Source: Melieria omissa (taxonomy: Eukaryota; Arthropoda; Insecta; Diptera; Ulidiidae). Taken from it: 64,000 nucleotides of DNA. Under the pieces are notes generated by a model that was given only the letters and a program-made list of their open reading frames with translations, had not been told where the DNA came from and ran no database searches. Positions 37,147 through 48,130 of the stretch are shown here, piece by piece. The translations under genes were made by a program, and so were the position numbers. Every line of letters starts with the position of its first letter. Within the stretch, counting starts at the first letter, position 1. The stretch lies in the NCBI GenBank assembly GCA_963971225.1, contig OZ020269.1:15498421-15562420 (forward strand). Reading direction: 5' to 3'.

Positions 37147-40100
37147 ATGTTGACTTTCTTGCAATGGAATATGAACGGCTATTTCAATAATTATCACGAG
37201 CTTCTCTTGCTTATCTCAGAATTAAAGCCCGATCTTGTAGCCTTGCAAGAAACTCACCTTTCCCACCACAATAATCCCTCTCCTCCCTCTCCTTATGTAG
37301 CTTATTTTCATAATGCGAATAATACAAATAAACACGGAACTGGTGTGCTTATTAGAAAAAGCATATGCCATAAAAGAATTAATATCCAAACTAATTTAAA
37401 CATTATTGCTTTAGAAATTAAGACGAAAATTACTCTCACACTGATATCTGTTTATTTTCCACCCGGAAAAGATTTGGATCTACATGAATTTAAATCTATT
37501 CTGATTTCATTGCCTCAGCCGCTTATTCTTTGTGGTGATGTTAACGGTTGGAGTCCACTTTGGGGCTCTTCCGCCCATAATAAGAGGGGTAAAGCAATTG
37601 AGGAACTAATCTGTTCCCAAGATTTAACTGTCTTAAACGATAAATCTCCCACACACTTTTCCACACGTAATACATTTTCCCACGTAGATATCACGGTATC
37701 TTCAACCTGCATTTACCCTCTCCTATCTTGGAAAATCTCAGATAATCTCTGTGGAAGTGACCATTATCCAATAATTTTTTATCTAAATTGTGACAAGAGC
37801 AATAAGACTGTACATTTTCCTAGATTCAAAACTGAAAAAGCAGATTGGGAAAAATACAGATTATCATGTGACACACAAAATGAACTTCATCCCCCCAGTC
37901 ACAACATAAACAAGGAAGCCGCTTCGGTTAAAAAAATTATCCTTAGTGCAGCTACGTTATCTATACCTCAAAGCCGACCATATTTTTCCAAAAAATGTGT
38001 ACCTTGGTGGAATAAAGAGCTCGCTGAGCTACGTACATTAAAGCAAGATGCATGGTATGCATTTAAGCGCTTTCGCTCCAATCAAAACCTCATTGCATAC
38101 AAGGCAGCAAATGCAAAATTTAAACGCATTGCAAAAAAAGCGAAAAAAGAGAGTTTTATGAGCGTCACTAGCTCCATCAATCCGTCATCTTCTCCTAAAG
38201 AAATATGGAAAAATATCAAAAAGCTGTCAGGTTCATATAGGCAATTTGTAATTCCGCAGCTTATAATAAACAATAAGAACATTTCTTGTGCAAAGGAAAT
38301 TGCAAATTCTTTTGCAAAACATTGGTCGGATTATTCAGATGATAAAAATTTTACTTATGACTTTGCTGCCCATAAGTCGAAGGTTTTAAATGAAATATAT
38401 CACCCCCCACAAAATCTCACTCGCTCCACAAGAGAAATTGATAATCCCATCACCATGCAGGAGTTTGACAATTTCGTTAATAAGGCCAAGGGCTCCTCCC
38501 CCGGCCACGACAGGATTAATTATCTAATGATCAAAAATCTATCTGATTCTATTAAGACCAGATTATTAAACCTATATAACTGCATTTTTTCTTCTGGTAT
38601 CATTCCTCAAAGTTGGAAATGTGCCTGTGTATCTCCTATCCCTAAACCTAACAAATCTATAGATAATCCGGCCAACTTTCGCCCGATTTCCTTACTACCA
38701 TGTAACAGCAAGGTTCTGGAGAAGATTGTTGCCAATCGACTGATGTGGTTTGCTTCCAAGCACAACTTTTTAAGCTTTAATCAGGTTGCCTTTAAAAAAG
38801 GTCATGGCACTATTGATTCGCTTTTATCTTTCGACCATTTTTCTTCGTGTGCTTTATCTAGTAAGAAGCATGTTACTGCACTCTCCCTCGATTTCGAAAA
38901 AGCCTTCGATCGTATTGGGGCACACATTGTTCTAAGGCAATTAAAAAAATGGAGAGTTGGCCCTAAAATATACAACTTCATTAAAAGTTTTCTAACTAAT
39001 CGAAGACTAATGGTCAGAATTAACGGTTCTTTTTCCGACAAATACAACTTAAAAAATGGGATCCCTCAAGGTTCCCCTCTTTCAGTTGTTTTATTTATTA
39101 TCGCGTTTGACGAAATTAGTCAAATAATAGATAATTATAATATAAATCACAATATTTACGCAGATGACGTTCTAATATTCACTAAAGACGATAACTTAGA
39201 AACGGTTACAACCATTTTTAATAAAATCCTTGAGGACATTTCTGTATGGTCGCTTCAATCAGGAGCGATTATATCATACGAGAAATGTAATATCCTGCAT
39301 ATTTGTCGGAAAAAGTGCTGTTCGAGTGTACAACTATGCTACAATAATGTACCTATTAATAATGTTAACCAAATGAAAATATTAGGAGTTTTCTTTGATT
39401 GTAAATACACATTTAAATTTCATTGCAATTACATTAGAAATAAATTAAATAAACGCCTTAATATTGTAAAATACTTTTCATCTAAAAAATCCTTTGTACA
39501 TAATTCAACACTTTGCTATATTGTTACATCGCTATTTCTATCTGTAATTGATTACGCGCTGCCAATTTATGGAAGCTGTGCCAAAAGCAACCTGAATCTT
39601 CTTTGTGCTCCATATCATGCTGCTCTACGTAAAAGCCTGCGTGCCTTCACCACCACTCCTGTATGCAACATTTTAGCCGAATCTGGACTTCCTAGCCTAA
39701 CTGAACGGATGGATTATATGACTGCCAGCCTTATACACAAAATTTTATGCTGCAATAATTATAATCTATATAATATCATCCTTAAAGCTGCAAATCAAAA
39801 ATATCTTCCAAAGAGACCCTCGGCGTTACATCGTGTTCTTGCCATGGCCAAGAAAATGAATATCCCAGTTAAGCCTACACGGAAAGTTTATTCTAGATGG
39901 CCCCCATGGCTTCTATCGGAGTCCTCATTTGTTAACTGCCTACAGAAATACCAGAAGCAAAATACTTGTCCACTTGTTTACCAACAAATTTTTCTGGAGT
40001 GCAAACGGCTACTAAACGTCAAATCATTCAATTTCATCTTTACCGACGGCTCAAAGAACGACTTTTCAACTTCTTTTGCGGTTGTATCGGAAGACTTGGC

Positions 40101-40833
40101 GGTATTGAATAAAGGAGTCCTATACGATCACTGCTCCATCTTCACTAGTGAAATTTTTGCTATATATCAAGCTGCTGTTATAGCTTCCAAAACCAATGGC
40201 AAATTCTGCATTTGTACTGATAGTCGATCTGCCATCGCCGCTGTACGCAACCTAAACAACGACAATGTTTTAGTAACATATGTTCGAGATTTACTTATCA
40301 AACATAAGAGCAGAATTAAATTGATGTGGATACCGGGCCACTGTGGGATACACGGCAACGAATTTGCCGACCGTGTTGCGAAGGATGTGCATAAGGAACC
40401 TGTTTTGTGTTTTCATACTCTTGAAAAAGCTGACTTGAAACGTATCATAACACAATACCTACACGATAAGTCCTTATTGAACTGGAAGGACTACGTTCAT
40501 CACTATTCGGCTATAAATCCTACTAGAGTTAAACCTATCTTTCCTACCGATGCCAAACATACTGACATCACGTTATTCACGAGGCTCCGACTGGGGCATA
40601 CGCAGATCACGCATGGTTATCTACTCACTACCGGAGATCCCTCCTGCTACTTTTGCAAATCCTCTAGCTCATCAGTTAAACATCTCATAGATAATTGCCC
40701 CCAATTCACCAATGCAAGGCGAAGGATTTTTGGCACAGTTGTCCCATCGGAGCTACTAGGAAACACAACATCGTTAAATATAAGCAATATATCTAAATTT
40801 CTAGCTTTATGTAACTTATCTCATTTAATTTAA
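37147..40833 (+). CDS. LINE ORF2: endonuclease, reverse transcriptase, RNase H
   Basis: 1,228 codons from the ATG at 37147 (MLTFLQWNMNG). Domains in order: AP-type endonuclease (QWNMNG, ALQETHLS, CGDVNGWSPLWGS, GSDHYPI) at about residues 4-215; reverse transcriptase (NFRPISLLP, LSLDFEKAFDR, GIPQGSPLSVVLF, IYADDVLIF) at about 490-740; RNase H (FIFTDGSKN, SEIFAIYQA, CTDSRSAIA, IPGHCGIHGNEFADRVA) at about 960-1085, with its D-E-D-D set intact; and a C-terminal CCHC-like finger (CYFCKSSSSSVKHLIDNC) at about 1175-1192. No frameshift or internal stop was found, so the enzyme may be functional for target-primed retrotransposition. Confidence 0.94.
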   Translation: MLTFLQWNMNGYFNNYHELLLLISELKPDLVALQETHLSHHNNPSPPSPYVAYFHNANNTNKHGTGVLIRKSICHKRINIQTNLNIIALEIKTKITLTLISVYFPPGKDLDLHEFKSILISLPQPLILCGDVNGWSPLWGSSAHNKRGKAIEELICSQDLTVLNDKSPTHFSTRNTFSHVDITVSSTCIYPLLSWKISDNLCGSDHYPIIFYLNCDKSNKTVHFPRFKTEKADWEKYRLSCDTQNELHPPSHNINKEAASVKKIILSAATLSIPQSRPYFSKKCVPWWNKELAELRTLKQDAWYAFKRFRSNQNLIAYKAANAKFKRIAKKAKKESFMSVTSSINPSSSPKEIWKNIKKLSGSYRQFVIPQLIINNKNISCAKEIANSFAKHWSDYSDDKNFTYDFAAHKSKVLNEIYHPPQNLTRSTREIDNPITMQEFDNFVNKAKGSSPGHDRINYLMIKNLSDSIKTRLLNLYNCIFSSGIIPQSWKCACVSPIPKPNKSIDNPANFRPISLLPCNSKVLEKIVANRLMWFASKHNFLSFNQVAFKKGHGTIDSLLSFDHFSSCALSSKKHVTALSLDFEKAFDRIGAHIVLRQLKKWRVGPKIYNFIKSFLTNRRLMVRINGSFSDKYNLKNGIPQGSPLSVVLFIIAFDEISQIIDNYNINHNIYADDVLIFTKDDNLETVTTIFNKILEDISVWSLQSGAIISYEKCNILHICRKKCCSSVQLCYNNVPINNVNQMKILGVFFDCKYTFKFHCNYIRNKLNKRLNIVKYFSSKKSFVHNSTLCYIVTSLFLSVIDYALPIYGSCAKSNLNLLCAPYHAALRKSLRAFTTTPVCNILAESGLPSLTERMDYMTASLIHKILCCNNYNLYNIILKAANQKYLPKRPSALHRVLAMAKKMNIPVKPTRKVYSRWPPWLLSESSFVNCLQKYQKQNTCPLVYQQIFLECKRLLNVKSFNFIFTDGSKNDFSTSFAVVSEDLAVLNKGVLYDHCSIFTSEIFAIYQAAVIASKTNGKFCICTDSRSAIAAVRNLNNDNVLVTYVRDLLIKHKSRIKLMWIPGHCGIHGNEFADRVAKDVHKEPVLCFHTLEKADLKRIITQYLHDKSLLNWKDYVHHYSAINPTRVKPIFPTDAKHTDITLFTRLRLGHTQITHGYLLTTGDPSCYFCKSSSSSVKHLIDNCPQFTNARRRIFGTVVPSELLGNTTSLNISNISKFLALCNLSHLI

Positions 40834-41119
40834 TCTAAACAATTTTTCTAAATTTTAGATATAAGCACAATTGTAACATTTAGCGTTAATTTATTATAAC
40901 AACCAGCTGATGGCCTCGAGCTAGTGCTGTTAGTTTAATATTTTTTTGTATATTAATATGCTTAAAATAAAATATGATTCTGATTCTGATTCTGATTTTT
41001 TTACTTCGCGGGGCAATTCGACATTGGAGGCTTCGTCAAGAAGTTTGTCGCTTATTTTTTCAAATACCGCTACTTCACAACTATTAATTTTGTTAAAGGC
41101 AACATTGTTATTTGTATCG

Positions 41120-41290
41120 CCTATAGAAATGAATGCTGAAATTTGTTCCCCCTTTTTGTTTAAAAGCATTAAATACAACATTCTTTTCATCGACGTTTCT
41201 ATAAGACAGAATGTCAACCAATTTTTTCAGTTTTCTGTCAATGAAGAACTCACCTTTATAATTTCATCATGCCGTGGAATATAATAAAAA
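41120..41290 (-). repeat. right copy of the inverted pair flanking the LINE, coding-like
   Basis: Reverse complement relative of 35270-35450. On the minus strand one frame reads KKLVDILSYRN and another continues as SAFISIGDTNNNVAFNK and VAVFEKISDKLLDEASN towards 41010. This suggests a decayed coding sequence of an unrecognised multicopy family, or a foldback element into which the LINE jumped. Confidence 0.45.
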
Positions 41291-41550
41291 ATTCCCCAAT
41301 TGAAATTTGAAAGTTATTATTTGTCCATAATTTTTTATACAATTTTAATTGCCACGCAATTCACTGCAGTGATTAGTTCCCTGGTGCCGCAAGATAATCG
41401 GTTTTTGCACAAATTCACTACTCAACATGTGGCAACGCTACCACATCAATTGCCGTTTTCTACGCATTTTCCCCTTCGAAGCTGGTTTACAAAATGTAAA
41501 AAATTACAAGTCGCTAAATTTGTTAAATATTTAGAAGTGATCGGCCTTCA

Positions 41551-43723
41551 ATGGAGCACACAAAGACACAACGTCTGGCACCGCACAGCGATTTGTACCA
41601 AATGCAGTGGCAGAGCCAGCCGACGGAGTCGAATTGCTGGCGTTACGCACAGCAATACGCAACCGAAAGCGGCGAATGCCGGGTGAACATGGAGGAGGTG
41701 TCGCAGATGTTTGAGAAGAAATTTCACTATCAGCAACGGCCGGAAACTGGAGCTTGGACGCTGCCGCCGCCGCGACTGCTCTTCGGCGAATATTACCAGC
41801 TGGGGCCGCTGCAGGACCTAAAGCAGGACCTCAATGATGTCAAGTCAAAGCTGAACGACTACGTGCTGGAGGATTGGAGTCTGCATACGCGTCGACAAGA
41901 TCCTTCCAACGAGATATCGTGGCGCATCAAGAACGAGACCAAAGCCGAGTTTGTCACCATTGCATGGTGCAAGTTCTACGAGTGTCTGCAGACGTTTCCG
42001 CTGGTCAAGGCGCCCCAATTGAATTCGCTGCATCTGTGCGAGCTGCCGGGCGCTTTCATAACCGCTCTCAATCATTATCTCCACTCTAAATACGACGCAA
42101 GTGAGGTGTGTACTTTTTTTGGTTTAAACGCTATGAAGTTCAGCTCTGTAGCATAAATTTGTATAGGTGAACTGGAAGTGGCTCTCCACCACACTGAATC
42201 CCTACTATGAGGGCAATCCCAGTGGAAGCATGATCTCCGACGATCGTTTCATGTTTCACACATTCGACAACTGGCTGATGCACAACGACTTCACGGGAAA
42301 CATCATTAGCCGCGTGAATATTGAGCAAATGCAACGTGAGTGTGCCGCGCGACTCGACAACAATGTGCAGCTCATCACTGCCGATGGATCGATTGATTGT
42401 GTGGACGCGCCCGACTGTCAGGAGGAGGTTGTGGCGGCACTGCACTTTGCCGAGATTGTGACCGCTCTTAGTATTCTTGTCGATGGCGGCTGCTTTGTGC
42501 TCAAAATGTTTACGCTCTTCGAGGCCACAAATGTGTGCAAGTTGTTCCTTCTGAATTGCATATTCGAGCAGGTTCACGTCTTCAAGCCCGTGACCTCGAA
42601 ACGCGGCAACTCGGAAATCTATATTGTTTGCTTGGGCTACAAAAAGCACACAAAATATCTCAAGGAAACGCTGGAAGCCATGACATCGAAGGTGGAGTGC
42701 AACAATGTGCTGCCACTATTCCCTAAAGCGCATTTGCCGCGTGACTTTCTGCAACAGCACGAAATATGTGCACGTCGCTTCATGAATCTACAGATACAGG
42801 CCATCGAATCGAATATTCGAACGTACGCCATCAAGCCAACGCGCCGCGAAGTGCGCTACAAGCAACTGCTGCGCACCGAGATCGCAAACGAATTCTTCAG
42901 GCGTTTCTGCGTGCGATCCATAGCCGCAAATAATGCCATATTGCACGGCCGTTCAGTGAGCACAAAGGAGAGCTACAAATCGGCACCGCCACGCAAGGGA
43001 TCCTATTCCGAGCGCGAAACGATGAAGGGGCTTTCGCTGGAGGAGCAAATTTTCACGCTGCATCGGAAACTCAACGATCTGGAGAAGGCGCTGGACGGAC
43101 GGCATGGCGTTTTGCTAGCAACGGAGAGCGACGCCCAACACGAAGACATTCCCAAGGTGCAAGTGTACAGAGGTGGGCCCTTCCCAGTGCTCAATAGCAG
43201 TTTGTTTATCGATGCTCACGTGTTGCTGATGTACCACAAAATGAAACAAGTGCTGGGCAGCGAACCGCTATGTCAAGACGCGGCCTACTGCATGCTCGAC
43301 AATGCGAAAATTTTCTTCGAATACAACAGCGCAAGCAACTACTCGAGTGTGCAGCTGAAATTCTACATGCGCATTATTGACGCAATCATTGCCCAACGAC
43401 CGGAGCAAGTGACATTCAAGAATGTGCCATTTTTAACACACTTTTCGGTTTCGCTGCTGCGGTTCCTGTCACTGTACGTCTTCAAGCACTTCAGTATTGA
43501 AACGGAGCCGACTTTTGAAGTAACGCTTTGCCAAAAGCAGTCTGACTACAACGCCACTGGGCTGGCCGAGCTAACTAAGCTACGTGATTTGCTGGCCAGC
43601 GACGCGCACGTGCTGTGCGTGATGGGCCTGCAGCACCTGCACCGTAACGAGTTTCACAGTGCGCTCTGCGAATACAATAGTCTGCTGCTGTTGAAGAATT
43701 TTAAACTTCAGCTGAAAAACTAA
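41551..43723 (+). CDS. aft: cap-specific mRNA 2'-O-methyltransferase 2 (CMTR2/adrift)
   Basis: Two exons, 41551-42105 and 42167-43723, with a 61-bp intron, phase 0, give 703 residues, close to fly adrift and a little shorter than human CMTR2. The ATG at 41551 is the first after an in-frame TAA nine codons upstream. The enzyme methylates the 2'-O of the second transcribed nucleotide of capped mRNA using S-adenosylmethionine. Seen: an FtsJ/RrmJ-like methyltransferase domain with FVTIAWCKFYE, LHLCELPGAFITALNHY (SAM-binding), WLSTTLNPYYEGN, LITADGSIDC (catalytic Asp) and GGCFVLKMFTLFE (catalytic Lys), then a degenerate C-terminal methyltransferase-like half. The LINE lies upstream, and a TTAA-flanked MITE starts 53 bp after the stop. 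The gene looks intact. Confidence 0.93.
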
Positions 43724-43776
43724 CTTGCATTTGCTTCCTTTGCCTGAACGAATACATTGAAATGTTGCTTATTTAA

Positions 43777-44508
43777 GGGGGGAGTACACTTTGAACGTCC
43801 AAAAAGTAAGGCATTTTCGTTAATTTTTTTAAGCAATAAAACACTCAGGGAGGGCAAATATGTTATAACCCATTTATTACTCGTCCTTCGAACTACAATT
43901 TGTATTTTTTTGAACTCGATTGGCGTCCCCCCGTGGCCGGTGCACCAGGTCGCGCGGGCGTCCTCGCGCGGAAGTCGGAAAACGGCGTGAGAAAATACTC
44001 CTTCCCATGTGATCCTGGAACATAAATCGAACAAAATCCTGATAAGTAATGAAATTCGGGTTAGAAATACGTATTCCGATTTTTTTTAAATTAATTGTTT
44101 TCAAAAGTTGTGGCCTTAGGAAAAAAAGTCCATTTTTTAACCCTAAAAATGCTTACAAAATCGTGGATTAAAAATCCATTTTTGACAAAATCGAAAATGT
44201 GGATACGTATTTCTAAGCAGAATTTAATTCTAAACAAGAAAACCTAGGCGATATCCAAATTTAATAATAACTGGTTAGAGTTATTTCCCACGCCAGTTTG
44301 AAAAGCCCCGTTTCGAGATAAACGCGTTTAAAGATAAAATGCTCTCTCAGCGCGCCGGTACATGTTTTAGGAAATCGCTTCGTAAAGCGGTAAGGAATAT
44401 TCTGGCGGACTTGGAGTCTTTTCTAAATTAAAGTATACATCCCAAGGAACATTTTAAGCCAAAAAAAAAAAAATACATTTTTTTGAAAAATCAAAGTGTA
44501 CTCCCCCC
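43777..44508. mobile_element. TTAA-flanked MITE with GGGGGGAGTACACTTTGA ends
   Basis: The 18-bp ends GGGGGGAGTACACTTTGA and TCAAAGTGTACTCCCCCC are exact inverse copies, each bordered by TTAA (43773-43776 and 44509-44512). TTAA targets are typical of piggyBac and Kolobok; the G-rich start fits Kolobok better, but this is not settled. The 732-bp interior has no transposase frame. It contains AATAAA at 43835-43840, the first poly(A) signal seen after the CMTR2 stop. Confidence 0.88.
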
Positions 44509-44512
44509 TTAA

Positions 44513-45150
44513 TCTAATTGTGTATGTGCTTTCTGAACTGGACTCATGCCACGGGGGAACGGTAGAGTGTTTACTTGGAACCATAGTAGAACGCATGCAA
44601 TGCGACACTAAACAGATGCAGTCGTCGTTTGGGTGGCACTGGTGCAGGGAAGGGGACCTTGGTTACCGCAAAAAAGCGTCTAAATGCAATCGGATTCAAT
44701 TTTGTTAAATACATAGTTTATTTTTATGAGTCACAAATATACAAATCTTCACATTCAATCTTGGGATAGACCGCGATGCGAGCGCCAAGTATGCAAAACA
44801 ATATCTATGATTTGAATAATTCGAACATAAAATGTTTGCAACACAAATTTGGGAGAAACGGAAATATATTTTTTGTTGATTCTTTTTTAGTGTTTAACGT
44901 ATGATCTCAAAGCGAATTTCGTTACAGCAATAATTCAGTTGATTTATAGCAGTGAAGAGAGGTATGAGACCCTGTATGTGTGTGTGTGTTAACAGCTTCA
45001 AGGACTCTCTTCGGTGCTATTGATTTCTTTCATTTTTGTTTCAAGTGTCCTCGTTGAAAGTTTGCTTTCGCGTATGTATGTGTGTATTTTTTCTAGGTGT
45101 ATGTGTCAGTAGTAGTGTGCTATGTAGTAGGTGTGGTCATCACCTCCGCA
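44513..45150. other. intergenic spacer and presumed 3' UTR of the E2 gene (minus strand)
   Basis: No ORF of interest. The minus strand has an AATAAA-like signal about 430 bp past the E2 stop (TTTATT near 44720 on the plus strand). A short GT run lies at 44978-44990. Confidence 0.45.
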
Positions 45151-45615
45151 CTAATCTGACGGCCGTTTTTCGCTGTTCTTCCTGGTGTAGTCCTCTGCGT
45201 TTTTCATAAATCGCTTACGATCCTTCAGGAACTCCTCGGCCAGGTCCGCGCGCAACGGATGCTCCGGCTCTGGGTCGTTGATCAGCGCGATCAACGCCTG
45301 TATCACCTGATCTGTCCGAGTTGCGGGCTTCCAGTTCTCCGTTGAGATAATGGGCAAACACACCTGCCCCTTCTCATCGATGTTCGGATGGTAGATTTTT
45401 GTCCTAAAATTTATCTTTGGCGGCTTGAAGGGATACTCCGCTGGGAAGTTAATCTCGATGCGGAAGGCGCCCTTGTTGTACGGCGCATTGTCGGGCACAA
45501 TCAGCCCCGTCCAGCGCAGTAGATTGTCATCGTCGGTGGCGATGTCGCGAAACGATTTCAGACCGCACGCCTGCAGATCGGTCAGCTCCTTGCGCAGTCG
45601 GCGCGGCGCAGTCAT
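45151..45615 (-). CDS. UbcD10: ubiquitin-conjugating enzyme E2, UBE2L3/UbcD10 family
   Basis: One exon, 154 codons plus stop, the same length as human UBE2L3. The start chosen is the ATG at 45615 ([11 protein letters not shown]); the GTG two codons upstream is less likely. It carries the whole UBC fold: [28 protein letters not shown], the HPN motif [14 protein letters not shown] with the catalytic Cys at position 86, and the RADLAEEF C-terminal helix. It takes ubiquitin from E1 and, in this family, hands it on to HECT and RBR ligases such as parkin, because it lacks lysine reactivity. No defect is seen. The region upstream (45616-45900) contains the probable 5' UTR and promoter. Confidence 0.95.
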   Translation of the reverse strand: MTAPRRLRKELTDLQACGLKSFRDIATDDDNLLRWTGLIVPDNAPYNKGAFRIEINFPAEYPFKPPKINFRTKIYHPNIDEKGQVCLPIISTENWKPATRTDQVIQALIALINDPEPEHPLRADLAEEFLKDRKRFMKNAEDYTRKNSEKRPSD

Positions 45616-46354
45616 TTTCACAACTTCGGCTTGGGCTCTCTACCTCACCTAACCAAATGACCACTCGTCTGCTAGGGATTCTTCCAATTTTTTTCCACAG
45701 CTCCCTGCTCGCTTACGAATTGTAAATTTCCAGAAACTCGTATTGGTTGTTTTCCCCTCCAAGTCTTTTTGCTTTTTCCTTTTGCTGCCAGGCAAAAGCA
45801 GCCGTCAAAATTGCACGACTTTTCTTTTGAAGTTGTTTCGTTGGGCAGCCGTGCTGCCACCCGGAACGACATTAATGCTGACTCACCAACCAGTCACAAT
45901 AGACATCAAGCGCCGTTACATGGAATATTGATGTGTTCCAATTGACGCCTACACCAGATATGATTGCTACCGATCGGAAACTTGTCTGATCAGTAAAATC
46001 TGATTGAATCTATTTGAGTCGCATAACTTGCTGATTGGAAATATGAGAGAGAAGGACTCTTCACTTCTTGTGCCCTGATTGATTTAGTTAGATCGTGCAA
46101 GCAGAAAACAGAAAAGGTTATATTAACCCTTCTGCTGTCTTTCGGTCAAAATGAACCACTTTTGACAAATTGGGCTGTTGTATGTATTAATGGATCTAAA
46201 AACTATTCTTTGCAGAAATTTCCAAAAAACAAAAAACAGTTCTCATTCAAACTCATTTAAAAAAATTGTTGCTCTGTTTAATAATTGTGTAAAAGGGTAA
46301 TTGTAATTGTGGTCAAAGGAAAAAAGAAAATAAAAGTGCATTTAATTTTTTGTT

Positions 46355-47830
46355 CGGTAGGTAGGTAGGTGTGCCTGCTCCTGGAGGAGCACACTTAGGC
46401 CAGGCAGCCCATTGTGCTACCACATGAGATCGAGCATCAGATCGCTCACTCGTTAAACCAGTTGGAGCTATTTACAAAGCTTAGTAGACGGCGTATGGTC
46501 TTATCAGCTAAATCTTCTAGACTTCCGAAAAAGAAGTTGCCTAAGTAGGTCAGCCTTCTTCTGGATAAAGCAGGACAGTTACATAGTAAGTGAGGAATAT
46601 TTTCTTCCTCCTTCTCGTCCAAACAGCTGCGACAGAAGTCGTTCGAAAACAGCCCCATCCTTTTTGCGTGGGTGCCTATGAGGCAGTGACCCGTAAAAAC
46701 ACCGATCATGGTTCTGATCTGGGATCTGTTTAACCCTTTCGACCCCAAAGTTGCCTGTCAGCAACTTCACCTACTTGTCATCTTATAGCAAAAGCTACAA
46801 TTGATTTATGGGTTTAATAATTAAACTTTAATTTAAAAAGGCACCAACAAATTAATATTTTTAGAAATAAATTCAATGCAAATGACAAATATTTTACTGT
46901 TATGCCCAAAATAATTTTCAATAATTTACAGCGCTATCAAGGAAAGTTTGTGTTCTAATTGAAGTCTACGAATTGGGCGCGTTTGATCAAACCCCTGTTT
47001 CTTTAAAATAAAATCAAAAAGTGATAATTTTGTATTTTTCTATAAATATTAAATAATTTGTCTGTAATTAAAAAATATTGATACAAAATTTATTTAAGCG
47101 TTTTAAGCTCAAATTGTTCAAAAGTAAACTAGCTCTAGGACTCTAACAAAGAGGCGTGGCGATTTCAAATGTCGTGTGCACATTTCGTAGGCAAGTGTTT
47201 CATGATTTAAATACCAAAAAGTAATATCGAGGCACAGGGTACAAATCGGGGTCGAAAGGGTTAATGAGAGGAGTTCTTTAGAACGTCGAAGATTTAAGGT
47301 TGACCAAAGTTTGCGCGTAAGGAGGCTTGTGTTGCCCTCAACCCATCTTAAATTCGTATCGTGTATAGAGCTCGCATGGGTACGAAGCTTTATGTTAAAA
47401 GAGGGAAACCGAGTTTGGTCAACTCTTGGCCTCACTGCTCAGTAGTACCCTGTCTCGCGAGCTCGTCCGCTCTACAGTTCTCTGGAATATCCCTATGACC
47501 TGGAACCCAGCATAGGCGAATATGAAGCTGCTTCGCAGTGTCGTTGAGAGATTTGCTGCAGCTGAGAACAGTATTTGATGTTGTTTTGACCGCATCCAGA
47601 TCTATAAGAGCTGATTGGCTGTCCCATAGTATCAGGATATCAGTAGCCGATATCCTGTTTACCCTGAGCCAATCGGAGGCTGCGCAGATTGCTGTGACCT
47701 CAGCCTGGAAGACACTACAGTAATCTGGCAGCCGGAGCTTTAAGTTAAGGTTTAATCCTTCTGAATAGATACAACAGCCCACCTGACCAGCAGTTTCGAT
47801 CCATCCGTATGTATCGGTATATAATTGTTT
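46355..47830 (-). mobile_element. LINE remnant (RNase H and C-terminal part of ORF2), interrupted
   Basis: Minus-strand frames encode an RNase H domain (47432-47782: VFQAEVTAICAASDWL, LILWDSQSALID, LCWVPGHRDIPENCRADELA) and the C-terminal domain of a LINE ORF2 (46446-46748: MIGVFTGHCLIGTH, then a CCHC-like finger CRSCLDEKEEENIPHLLCNC). Between them the frame is broken by a 527-bp TTAA-flanked element (46734-47260) and at least one frameshift near 47435. The 3' end carries a GGTAGGTAGGT run at about 46360. It is 5' truncated and dead, of the I/R1/jockey assemblage with RNase H. Confidence 0.85.
46734..47260. mobile_element. piggyBac-like MITE, TTAA-flanked, nested in the LINE remnant
   Basis: The ends CCCTTTCGACCCC and GGGGTCGAAAGGG are exact inverse copies and are bordered by TTAA (46730-46733 and 47261-47264). 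A CCC start and TTAA target are hallmarks of piggyBac. The 527-bp interior encodes nothing. Removing the element together with one TTAA rejoins the host LINE frame as LLSL-NRSQIRTMIGVFTGHC, matching the layout of the other LINE remnant at 52.3 kb. Confidence 0.9.
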
Positions 47831-48130
47831 ATAGTAGAAGCATGTTTTGTAGTAGTCATGTTTTGGAAAAAATTTTTTGAATTAATCAAAATTAAGTTTA
47901 TTTAAGCAGAAAAAGTAAAACTAAACTTCTAATAGTGTCAATTTTCGAACCTCACTTCACACTAGAAGTGTCCGTCAATGTGTAAAGTGAGTTTAATTAT
48001 TTTCTCTAATTGAGTCAATTTGACCCAACAACACAACCTTCCGATATTGCCGCATTGTAACAATTTCTGTTAGACCAAAGTGAAGTTTTTGAATGCAAAA
48101 AACGGCCAAAGTGAAGGTTTTGAAAATATA
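47831..48130. other. short spacer, no gene recognised
   Basis: AT-rich DNA between the LINE remnant and the Tc1-like element; nothing supported. Confidence 0.4.

Larger units (their letters stand above)
35586..40992 (+). mobile_element. full-length I-type LINE retrotransposon with 12-bp target-site duplication
   Basis: The exact 12-mer TGATTTTTTTAC occurs on both sides (35574-35585 and 40993-41004). Between them are a 193-bp 5' UTR, ORF1 (35779-37080), a 66-bp spacer, ORF2 (37147-40833), a short 3' UTR and a tail of TGATTC repeats. Both ORFs are open from start to stop. An RNase H domain after the reverse transcriptase, three CCHC-like fingers in ORF1 and a simple-repeat tail in place of poly(A) fit the I group of LINEs. 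The intact state and perfect duplication indicate a recent insertion, possibly still active. It lies about 560 bp upstream of the CMTR2 start codon, in the same orientation. Confidence 0.92.

Noticed and set aside
47118..47435. 105-codon minus-strand ORF as a separate gene
   Set aside because: It is a fusion of LINE ORF2 sequence with the interior of the TTAA-flanked insertion, so not a real product.
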